Shown piece after piece: positions 9,247-16,563 of a DNA stretch of 64,000 nt. This DNA comes from Streptosporangium sp. NBC_01755 (GTDB taxonomy: Bacteria; Actinomycetota; Actinomycetes; Streptosporangiales; Streptosporangiaceae): the NCBI RefSeq assembly GCF_035917995.1, contig NZ_CP109131.1:5084001-5148000 (forward strand), in the 5' to 3' direction. Below the pieces are notes generated by a model. The model was not told where the DNA came from. It saw nothing but the letters and a program-made list of their open reading frames with translations, and made no database searches. Positions within the stretch are counted from its first letter, which is position 1. Every line of letters starts with the position of its first letter. A program made the position numbers and the translations under genes.

Positions 9247-11169
9247 TCACGGCGCCTCCGGGGGGAGTTCCATGAGCGCGCTCGGCCGGAAGCCGCGCCA
9301 CTGGCGCTTGTTGCGTCGCAGGAACGTGCCGATCGGCTCGCGCCAGGTGTGGTCGGCGACGTTGCCGCGCCGCAGGATGTAACCCAGGCCCTGGGTGCGG
9401 TAGATCTGCCCGCCGGCGGCCTGCACGGCGTGCTGGAACTGGGCGTCGATCGTGCCGGGCAGGGGACGGAAGCCGCCCACGGCCTCGAAGGCGGAGCGTT
9501 CGGCGAAGATGGTCCCTCCGGCGATGAAGTTGGTGATCTGCTCGGTGACCTGCTCTCGGTGGACGGTCACCCCGATCGAGGCGAGGTAGACGAACTCCGG
9601 GACCATGCCCACCACCTGGGCCCCCGAGTAGGAGTGGGCCAGCAGCAGGTCGGAGACGAAGTCGGGCCCGTACCAGTCGTCGTCGTCCATCTTCAGCAGG
9701 AACGATCCCGACGCCCTGGCCGCGGCCTCGTTCAGCACGGCCCCGAACACGGCCTCCCCGCCCGCCTCGAACACGGTGACCGGCCGCTCGAAGGAGGCCA
9801 GCGCCTCGGCCACGCCGGGATGCGTCGCCGGGATGCCGTGCAGGGCGAGGATCACCTCGAACTCGGCGCCGCGCTGCCTGGACAGCTGCTCCAGCGCGAA
9901 GCCCACCATCTCCGGGCGGCGGGTGGCGAGCAGCACCGACACCGGCGGAGAGGGCGCCGCGGGGGCGCCGAGCTGTTCCCAGCGGGCGCGGACGCCGTGG
10001 GTGCGCAGCGCCTCGCGGCGCAGCCGGATGCTGTGCTCCTCGCGCTCCAGGTCGTCCTTGAGCGCGGTCTCGCCGACCGAGGTGATCAGAGCGGCCAGCT
10101 CGGGGCCGAGGGCGCCCGCCCAGCGCGGCACGGCCTCACAGACCAGCGGTACCCCGGCCGCGGCCAGCCCCGTGACGACCCGCAGCGCGGCCACCGGGCC
10201 GCTGTGGCCGCGCCGCCAGTCCACCCGTACCCCTCTGACCTGCCTGATCCGGTTGACGTCCACGTCCGTGACGGCGCCGGAGGCTCCGAAGGCGGTGAGG
10301 ATCCCGCCCCCGCAGGTGATCGCCCAGCGGTCGGATTCCACGGACAGGTCGGCCATACCGAGGGACGGAACGGTGACGAAGCCCATGGGGTTGACCGAGC
10401 GGTCGTCGACCGGGGGGATGGTCCGGGGTTCCGACAGGTCGCCGAGGCCGGCCTGGAGGATCCTGCCACCGCCGGGGCGGCCGAGCCGCTCCCAGCTCAT
10501 CAGCTCGGCGACCGGGCGGTCCGCCGGGTTCTCGCCGCCGGACCAGGGGGGCGGCTCCTCGCCGACCGCACGCACGACCAGGTCGGCGCCACGGGCGCCG
10601 AACCTGTCGGGGACCGGTCCCGTCGGGGAGGACGGGGCCGCGTTGGGGTCGCCGGGACGCCAGTGGACCGCTCCGGGGCCGGCCAGACCGGCGACGGGTG
10701 CGGCGACGGCGTCCATCCGGTGTCCCGCGAACGCCCTGGCGGTCGCGGCGAGCGTCCGCCCGGCGGGTGCCGGTTTGGAAAACCGCGCCTCGATCACCCA
10801 GGCGGGCTGCTCCGGCTGGTGGACACGGAGTTCGACGAGCGACCGCCAGCGGTGGGCGGGGGTGGGCGAAGGCACCGGCGCGGTGTACCAGTGCGGTGTC
10901 TCCTCCACCGCGACGACCACCCGCGTGGCCATGGCCAGCAGTGACTGCAGGCTCGCGGCCCTGCGGAGGTCGGTCGGCGTGCGGGCGAGCACCAGGATCT
11001 CCGCGGCGCCCTCCTCTGCGCGAGGGATGCCGTCGAGGTCGCCGTCGAGGTCCATCGCCCCGTACGACTCCAGCTCGCCGAGTGCCTCGAAGCCCGCGCA
11101 GTAGACGAGGACGCGCCGCTTGCCGTTCCGCTCCCTGGCGGTGCGTACAAGATCGATCAGAGGGGACAT
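9247..11169 (-). CDS. GT2 glycosyltransferase, 'DDDDW' class, with long N-terminal domain
   Basis: A 640-residue protein. The C-terminal 270 residues are a GT2 domain: PVSVLLATRRPEMV, an unusual acidic metal motif KMDDDDWYGPDFVSDLL, and AGGTIFAERSAFEAVGGF. The N-terminal 350 residues include a Rossmann-like start (RRVLVYCAGFEALG) that I cannot assign. The middle segment (LRVVTGLAAAGVPL) and the GT domain match the smaller protein at 13635-14774. The start is fixed by a TGATG overlap with the stop of the upstream gene; the same frame runs on upstream only as antisense of that gene. Probably cotranscribed with its 'NDY' partner, suggesting that the two classes act in sequence (inference). Confidence 0.7.
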   Translation of the reverse strand: MSPLIDLVRTARERNGKRRVLVYCAGFEALGELESYGAMDLDGDLDGIPRAEEGAAEILVLARTPTDLRRAASLQSLLAMATRVVVAVEETPHWYTAPVPSPTPAHRWRSLVELRVHQPEQPAWVIEARFSKPAPAGRTLAATARAFAGHRMDAVAAPVAGLAGPGAVHWRPGDPNAAPSSPTGPVPDRFGARGADLVVRAVGEEPPPWSGGENPADRPVAELMSWERLGRPGGGRILQAGLGDLSEPRTIPPVDDRSVNPMGFVTVPSLGMADLSVESDRWAITCGGGILTAFGASGAVTDVDVNRIRQVRGVRVDWRRGHSGPVAALRVVTGLAAAGVPLVCEAVPRWAGALGPELAALITSVGETALKDDLEREEHSIRLRREALRTHGVRARWEQLGAPAAPSPPVSVLLATRRPEMVGFALEQLSRQRGAEFEVILALHGIPATHPGVAEALASFERPVTVFEAGGEAVFGAVLNEAAARASGSFLLKMDDDDWYGPDFVSDLLLAHSYSGAQVVGMVPEFVYLASIGVTVHREQVTEQITNFIAGGTIFAERSAFEAVGGFRPLPGTIDAQFQHAVQAAGGQIYRTQGLGYILRRGNVADHTWREPIGTFLRRNKRQWRGFRPSALMELPPEAP

Positions 11170-12953
11170 CAGCCGCTCTTCCCGCGAGGCGTGGCCGTCC
11201 GCCGCCTGGCCGTCGAGATGATCCCGCCCAGGGGACCGCGCCGCCGCTCCTCCCGCAGGCGCCCGGCCTCCTCCCGCAGGCGCCCGGCCTCCTCCCGCAG
11301 GCGCCCGGCCTCCTCCCGCAGGCGCTCGGTTTCGGCGCGGAGGCTTTCCACCTCGCCCCGCAGCCGTTCCGCCTCGCGCTTCCACCTGGTGCCCTCGGCC
11401 CGCCACTTCGCGGGGTCCCCGGCGACGGGCTCCGCCTCCCCGGCGGTCGTCACGCCGAACTCGGCGGCGCTCACCCACAGGGAGCCGAACAGCTCGTGGA
11501 CGACACCGTCGATGTCGATGTCGATGTCGATGTCGATGTCGATGTCGCTGTCGATGTCGTCGCCGGTGTCACTGCCGATGTCACCGTCGGGGGCGTCTCC
11601 GGTCACCAGTGCGGCCCTGGCGAAGGCGGCGGTGCGTTCGAACCTGGCCGCCCTGACCCCGGTGGCCCCCTCGTCGAGCACAGCGCTCAGCAGCCCGTAC
11701 CCCTCGCGCTCGGCGAGTTCGACCAGCTCGGCCAGGCTGCCGGCACCGAGCGCCCACCCGGCGGGGAAGGTGAGGCGGAACGGCGCGGGTGCCGAGCCCG
11801 AGGGCGCCTCCTCGGCGAAGGAGACGCGTGGCTCGTGGACGTACAGGTTGTGCACCAGGCGCAGATCGAGCAGCGGCTCGTCGAGGGAGGAGTGGCGTCC
11901 GGCGGGGAGCCGCGCCCAGGGCCCGACCACGGTGACGGCGACGTCGACGAGGGTGCCCGCGAGCGCGGCGTCCACGCTCACCCGCACGTCCTCGTAGCAG
12001 GCGCCGCGGGCGTCGACGACGACGTGCACGTACGGCACCAGCCAGTTCCTACGCGGGTGGGTGCGCAGCCAGCGCAGATCGGGGATGAGGTCGGGCAGCA
12101 CCGACCAGTTGTGCCGGTGCACCTCCTTCTCCCTGAGCATGACCGTGGACGGGCCGAGGTGCCAGCCTCGGGCCTGCGGGTCGGGGATGAAGACCGCGCC
12201 CGCCTGCGCGAGGCGGAAGCCGAGATCGGTGTCCTCGCCCATGTTCAGCGTGGTGTTCACGCCGCCGACGGAGCGGAGCAGCGCCACGGGGACCGACGTG
12301 CTGGCCCCCGAGTGGAGCCGGTAGGCCCCGGCGCCCGCGTCCCGCAGCCACCGGGTCTCCTCCAGCACGGTCGCCCGCCACCCGTGCGGCGCGGACTCGT
12401 CGAACAGCTTCTCCGCGTCCCCGGACTCCACGGCCGAGAGGACCTCCCCGGCGCGGGGCCCGGCCCCGTCGGGGGTGAAGCGGACGTCGCCCATCACGAC
12501 GGCGTAGCGGACGAGGTGGTGCCAGCGCATGTGCGCCTCGACGTGCTCCCGGTTGAGGATCATGTCGGAGTCGACCCAGTGCAGGACGTCGCCGCCCGCC
12601 GCGGCGGCACCGGTCTGGCGGGCCCAGCCCCGTCCCCAGCGGCCTTCCGGCACCCGGACGAGGCGGGTATCGGCCGGGGTGATCTCGGGGACGCGCAGCG
12701 GCGGGTCGCTGCCGTCGTCGACGACGACCACTTCCATCAGGTGCGCGGGGTAGGTCTGCGCGGCGAGGGAGGCGAGCGTGCGGTCCAGCGCCTCCTGGCA
12801 GTCGTGCGCCGGGATCACCACGCTCACCCCGAGCCTGGGTTCCCATCGGCCCAGGTCGGGCGGGAGCAGTGACCCGTAGTCGTTCTGCCTGACCCCGGCG
12901 CGCGGGACGCCGGTCCGGGCGGCCTGGCCGTCGCCGTGCCCGGCCCCGCTCAC
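11169..12953 (-). CDS. GT2 glycosyltransferase, 'NDY' class, coiled-coil tail (copy 2)
   Basis: A 594-residue paralogue of the proteins at 7452, 14771 and 16564: QNDYGSLLPPDLGRW, VSVVIPAHDCQE, VVDDGS, the metal-binding DSD in HWVDSDMIL, GEDTDLGFRL, then the shared second domain (PYVHVVVDARGACYEDVRVSVD). Two in-gene repeats are notable: an Asp-Ile run from a hexanucleotide repeat, and perfect heptads REEAGRL in the C-terminal coiled coil from a 21-bp repeat. The GTG start overlaps the TGA of the membrane coiled-coil gene by four bases (GTGA), and the stop overlaps the next glycosyltransferase, so translation of all three is probably coupled. Confidence 0.75.
   Translation of the reverse strand: MSGAGHGDGQAARTGVPRAGVRQNDYGSLLPPDLGRWEPRLGVSVVIPAHDCQEALDRTLASLAAQTYPAHLMEVVVVDDGSDPPLRVPEITPADTRLVRVPEGRWGRGWARQTGAAAAGGDVLHWVDSDMILNREHVEAHMRWHHLVRYAVVMGDVRFTPDGAGPRAGEVLSAVESGDAEKLFDESAPHGWRATVLEETRWLRDAGAGAYRLHSGASTSVPVALLRSVGGVNTTLNMGEDTDLGFRLAQAGAVFIPDPQARGWHLGPSTVMLREKEVHRHNWSVLPDLIPDLRWLRTHPRRNWLVPYVHVVVDARGACYEDVRVSVDAALAGTLVDVAVTVVGPWARLPAGRHSSLDEPLLDLRLVHNLYVHEPRVSFAEEAPSGSAPAPFRLTFPAGWALGAGSLAELVELAEREGYGLLSAVLDEGATGVRAARFERTAAFARAALVTGDAPDGDIGSDTGDDIDSDIDIDIDIDIDIDGVVHELFGSLWVSAAEFGVTTAGEAEPVAGDPAKWRAEGTRWKREAERLRGEVESLRAETERLREEAGRLREEAGRLREEAGRLREERRRGPLGGIISTARRRTATPRGKSG
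11247..11330 (-). repeat. 21-bp minisatellite coding REEAGRL heptads
   Basis: Units begin at 11247, 11268, 11289 and 11310 (the last slightly diverged). Each adds exactly one coiled-coil heptad to the glycosyltransferase tail, so unit gain or loss would lengthen or shorten the coil without a frameshift. Confidence 0.9.
11508..11558 (-). repeat. Hexanucleotide microsatellite (Asp-Ile run)
   Basis: About eight copies of TCGATG with one variant (TCGCTG) on the plus strand, coding alternating Asp and Ile/Ser in the glycosyltransferase between its second domain and coiled coil. In-frame expansion preserves the reading frame. Confidence 0.9.
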
Positions 12954-13423
12954 GCCTCTCCCTCCGGGGCGGCCCTTTCGGTCCTGGCCTCCACCGCGGC
13001 CAGGCGCGGCAGCAGGTCGTGGACCATCTCCTCCATCTCCTGGCGCTGCGGTATGGAGACCAGCCGGTCCTCGCCCAGGGAGACCAGGATCGCCTGCAGG
13101 TCCTCGTCCCGCTTGTGCTCGTGCTTCCTGAGCAGTTCGACGATCTCGTCCAGTCGCCGGTCCAGCCGCTCGGTCGCGGCCTTAACCGTGGTCATCTCCG
13201 CTTCGTAGCGCTTGATGCGGTTGTCGATCCGCAGGGCCTTGCCGTCGACCCTGCGCACTGTCGCGATCGCCGGCATCTGGACGGCGAACACCGTCGCGAT
13301 CGCGCCGAGCACGATGGCCGCCGTGACCGAGATGACATCGGTGCCCGCGAGCAGCGCCAGCGCGATCAGAACCACCGGACCGATGGTCGCCGCCAGAAGC
13401 GTCAGTTTTCGGGGCGTGGGCAT
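12950..13423 (-). CDS. Small membrane protein with cytoplasmic coiled coil
   Basis: A 157-residue protein of no recognised family. Two hydrophobic helices (about residues 8-25 and 30-50: TIGPVVLIALALLAG and ITAAIVLGAIATVFAV-like stretches) are followed by a long, highly charged helix predicted to form a coiled coil (about 60-150: IKRYEAEMTTVKAATERLDRRLDEI). It is the first gene of the three-gene minus-strand glycosyltransferase run, with a four-base overlap to the next gene. A membrane scaffold pairing with the coiled-coil tails of the neighbouring glycosyltransferases is an attractive but unproven idea. Confidence 0.65.
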   Translation of the reverse strand: MPTPRKLTLLAATIGPVVLIALALLAGTDVISVTAAIVLGAIATVFAVQMPAIATVRRVDGKALRIDNRIKRYEAEMTTVKAATERLDRRLDEIVELLRKHEHKRDEDLQAILVSLGEDRLVSIPQRQEMEEMVHDLLPRLAAVEARTERAAPEGEA

Positions 13424-13622
13424 CCGCGCTTACCTTCCGTGCCGCTCTGTCGTTACCTGTCATTGAGGGGGGATAAATGAGGCTATCTGCTCTTCAAGTG
13501 CGAATACGTCGATGAATAGGAAATTCCAAGGTTCCTGTGACCTGTGTGACAGTTGTGAATGATTGAAGGTGATCACATAAGCCAAGTGGGAAGTGCAGTG
13601 AGAAGGGATCTTCCTGCCTCGC

Positions 13623-13628
13623 TATCCT
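13623..13628 (+). promoter_or_regulatory. -10 element of the 13635 gene (leaderless)
   Basis: TATCCT ends six bases before the GTG start codon and no Shine-Dalgarno sequence is present. It lies in an AT-rich divergent spacer (13424-13634) that must also hold the promoter for the minus-strand run. Confidence 0.45.
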
Positions 13629-13634
13629 TCGGTC

Positions 13635-14774
13635 GTGCCCGCTCAGCCGATCTCCCTCTCCCCGCCCTTTCTCACCACACCGGCGGGTTTCCTGCGCTCG
13701 GCGGCAGGGGAGACGGCCGAGCTGTCCTGGACGGGTGAGGGCTGGCTGGCGGCCGGCTCGCCGCTCGGTGACCGGCCGGACACCGAGGAGATCACCCGCC
13801 TGCGCCCGCTGCGGGGACTGGCCGTCCGGTGGCCCGCCTCCGAGGTGCCCCTCGGCGCGGTCACCGGCCTGGCCGCGGCCGGGGTGCCGCTGTACGCCGC
13901 AGTCTCGCCGGGCTGGGTGGACCCCGAACTGGCCCGCCTGCTCGCGGCCTGGGCGCCGGAGGAGGACGACGGCGGAGGTCTCCGGTCGGTGACCGCACTG
14001 CGCAGGGAGGAGCACAGCGTGCGGCTACGCCGCCACGGGCTCCGAGACCAGGCCGGGACGGGCCGGACGGAGACGGCACCGCCCACGGTCAGCGTCGTGA
14101 TGTCCAGCATGCGGCCGCACCTGCTGGGCTCCGCGCTCGGCCAGATCGCCGGGCAGCGCCGGGTGCGGGTCGAGGTCCTGCTGGGCCTGCACGGGGTCCC
14201 CGCCGCACACGAGGATGTCCGGCGGGCGCTGCGTGAGTGCGCCCTGCCCGTCACGGTGGTCGAGGCCGGAGAGGAGACCCCCTTCGGGGAGGTGCTCAAC
14301 CTGGCCGCGTCCAGGGCGGGCGGCGACTATCTCACCAAGTGGGACGACGACGACTGGTACGGCCCCGAGCACCTGGCCGACCTGCTGCTCGCCCGCTCCT
14401 ACGCCGGAGCGGACATCGTCGGCACCGCGGCCGAGTTCTTCTATCTGGAGCCGCTGAACACCACGGTCCGCCGTACCGACTACATCAGCGAGACCTGGTC
14501 CGAGCACGTCGCCGGAGGCACGATCCTGCTTCCCGGGGACACCTTCAGAGACGCGGGAGGCTTCCCCCCGCTGTCCCGGGGGGTCGACGCCGGGCTGCTG
14601 AAGGCCGCGCACGCCGCGGGGGCACGCGTCTACCGCACCCACGGCCTGGGCTACGTGCTGCGGCGCTCGGTCGGCGCCGAGCACACCTGGCGGCTCTCCC
14701 TCGCCCACTTCCTGCGCGTCGCGTCGAACCAGTGGCATGGCTTCCGCCCGAGCCTGATCCTGGAAGCACGATGA
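13635..14774 (+). CDS. GT2 glycosyltransferase, 'DDDDW' class, short form
   Basis: A 379-residue protein equivalent to the C-terminal 60 percent of the 9247-11169 product. It has the shared LRGLAVRW and VTGLAAAGVPL segment (about residues 60-90), then a GT2 domain with VSVVMSSMRPHLLG, the acidic motif KWDDDDWYGPEHLADLL and AGGTILLPGDTFRDAGGF. It lacks the long N-terminal extension of its paralogue. The GTG start is placed by the -10-like hexamer just upstream and by the absence of better codons. The stop overlaps the next gene by four bases (ATGA), so the two glycosyltransferases are translationally coupled, mirroring the class pairing on the minus strand. Confidence 0.75.
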   Translation: MPAQPISLSPPFLTTPAGFLRSAAGETAELSWTGEGWLAAGSPLGDRPDTEEITRLRPLRGLAVRWPASEVPLGAVTGLAAAGVPLYAAVSPGWVDPELARLLAAWAPEEDDGGGLRSVTALRREEHSVRLRRHGLRDQAGTGRTETAPPTVSVVMSSMRPHLLGSALGQIAGQRRVRVEVLLGLHGVPAAHEDVRRALRECALPVTVVEAGEETPFGEVLNLAASRAGGDYLTKWDDDDWYGPEHLADLLLARSYAGADIVGTAAEFFYLEPLNTTVRRTDYISETWSEHVAGGTILLPGDTFRDAGGFPPLSRGVDAGLLKAAHAAGARVYRTHGLGYVLRRSVGAEHTWRLSLAHFLRVASNQWHGFRPSLILEAR

Positions 14775-16519
14775 CGGCGCGGATCGCCGGTAACGACTAC
14801 CGGAGCCTCACACCGCCCGCCCTGGGCGCCTGGACGCCCTCGCTCCGGGTGAGCATCGTCGTTCCCGCCTATGGTGACCAGGAGAAACTCGACCTGACAC
14901 TCGCGGGGCTGGCCGTGCAGACCTACCCGGCCGCGCTGATCGAGGTCATCGTGGTCGACAACGGCAGCAGCCCGCCGCTGCGCCTGCCCGAACTCCGCCC
15001 GGAGGGCACCAGCCTGATCATCTGCCCGGTCCCCGGTCGAGCCCACGCCCGCAACGCGGGTCTGTCGGCCGCCACCGGTGACGTGATCCACTGGCTCGAC
15101 TCCGACGTGGTCCTCGACCGCAGGTCGGTCGAGGCGCACATGCGCTGGCACCACGAAGCCCCGTACCTGGCGGTCACCGGTTACCTGCGTTTCACTCCGG
15201 CCCGGTTGCCCGCCCCCGAGGCGGTGGCCGCCGCCGACGACCTGGCCAGGCTCTTCGAGCCCGCGGAGCCGCACGCCTGGCTGGTCGACCTCGTCGAGCG
15301 CACCGACGGCCTCACCGCCAACCCGCGCCGCGCGTTCAGCCTGCACGTCGGTGGCGCGACATCGGTCAACGCCGCGCTGCTCGCCGCCGCCGGGCCGATG
15401 GACACCGACCTGATCCTCGGCCAGGACACCGAGATGGGCTACCGGCTCGCCCAGGCGGGCGCCGTCTTTGTCCCCGAGCCGCTGTCGCGCGCCTTCCACC
15501 TGGGCCCGACCATGCGCATGCGCGGCAAGGCCCCGATCGACCGGGTCAGCCACGCGTTCGTGGCCGACCGGATCCCCGCCTACCGCTGGCTCCGCTCCCA
15601 TCCGAGCAGGCAGTGGAAGGTGCCGTACGTGGAGGTGGTCGTCGAGCCCGGGGGGAGGACGGGGCAGGAAGATCCCGGATACTCCTACGACGAGGTCCGC
15701 GCCACGGTCGACGCCGTCCTCGCGGGCACCGTGCCCGACGTCGCGGTCACCCTCACCGGCCCGTGGAAGCGCATCGGGGCCGAGGGGCGCGCTCCCCTGA
15801 AGGATCCCGACCTGGATCTGGTGCTGATCCGCGGCCACTACGCCCACGAGCCCAGGGTCCGCTTCGCCGACGAGGACCCCGCCACCCAAGCTCCATCCGA
15901 AGCCTCCCCGCGGTCGAGCTCGGCCGGCCTGGCGGTTCCCTACCGGCTCAGGCTGCCCGCCGGGTGGGTGCCCGGCGACGACACTCTGGCCCGCCTGCTC
16001 GACCTGGCCGGGGACGACGGCTACGGCCTGGTCTCGGTGCTGCTGGCCGAGGGGGGAGCGGAGGGGGGACAGGACGGTGCGGCCGACAGGCTCGGAGCGG
16101 GCCCGGAGCGGGTGATCGTCGCGGCACGGCTGGAGCGTACCGCCGCGTTCGCGCGCGCCGCGATCGTGCTGGAGGAGGGAGAGGACCTCGACGACGCCGT
16201 GGAGGACACCTTCGGCGTGATCTGGGTGGACGGCGAGACCTACGGCTTCGCGTCCGAGGCCCGCCACATCAGCGGCCGCCGCGGCGCCCACCGGGCCAGG
16301 ATCGAGGCCGAGGCCGAGGTGGCCCGCCTCACCAGGGAGACCGAGCGGCTCCGCGGCCAGGTGACCAGATGGCGTGACGAGGCGGGCCGCTGGCGCAGGA
16401 GCGCGGTCGAGCTGCGGCGCGAGGTCGGCACCCTGCGCAGGGAACTGGCCGCCGCCAGGAAGGTCGTCCAGTACGGGCTGCTGTCCTCGGTCAAACGGGC
16501 CATCACCCGCCGCCGCTGA
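14771..16519 (+). CDS. GT2 glycosyltransferase, 'NDY' class, coiled-coil tail (copy 3)
   Basis: A 582-residue paralogue of the 7452, 11169 and 16564 products. Order of parts: GNDYRSLTPPALGAW; GT2 domain with VSIVVPAYGDQEKL, VVDNGSS, the metal motif DSD in HWLDSDVVL, and GQDTEMGYRL; second shared domain (VPYVEVVVEPGG, DPDLDLVLIRGHYAHEPRVRF); and a C-terminal coiled coil (ARIEAEAEVARLTRETERLRG) ending GLLSSVKRAITRRR. Note GQD in place of the GED seen in the other copies. The ATG at 14771 overlaps the upstream TGA; an open frame continuing upstream is only an out-of-frame reading of the previous gene. It converges with the next gene across a 44-base spacer holding the palindrome AACCGCGCGGTT (16552-16563). 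Confidence 0.75.
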   Translation: MTARIAGNDYRSLTPPALGAWTPSLRVSIVVPAYGDQEKLDLTLAGLAVQTYPAALIEVIVVDNGSSPPLRLPELRPEGTSLIICPVPGRAHARNAGLSAATGDVIHWLDSDVVLDRRSVEAHMRWHHEAPYLAVTGYLRFTPARLPAPEAVAAADDLARLFEPAEPHAWLVDLVERTDGLTANPRRAFSLHVGGATSVNAALLAAAGPMDTDLILGQDTEMGYRLAQAGAVFVPEPLSRAFHLGPTMRMRGKAPIDRVSHAFVADRIPAYRWLRSHPSRQWKVPYVEVVVEPGGRTGQEDPGYSYDEVRATVDAVLAGTVPDVAVTLTGPWKRIGAEGRAPLKDPDLDLVLIRGHYAHEPRVRFADEDPATQAPSEASPRSSSAGLAVPYRLRLPAGWVPGDDTLARLLDLAGDDGYGLVSVLLAEGGAEGGQDGAADRLGAGPERVIVAARLERTAAFARAAIVLEEGEDLDDAVEDTFGVIWVDGETYGFASEARHISGRRGAHRARIEAEAEVARLTRETERLRGQVTRWRDEAGRWRRSAVELRREVGTLRRELAAARKVVQYGLLSSVKRAITRRR

Positions 16520-16563
16520 CCACTGCCGCCCCCTCCGGCCTGACCGGCGGGAACCGCGCGGTT

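Noticed and set aside
11170-11478. Upstream extension of the 9247-11169 glycosyltransferase
   Set aside because: It lies inside the preceding gene in another frame; the TGATG overlap sets the start at 11169.
13535-13580. CRP-like site (TGTGA...TCACA) in the divergent glycosyltransferase spacer
   Set aside because: Half-sites are present but the spacing does not match the CRP consensus.
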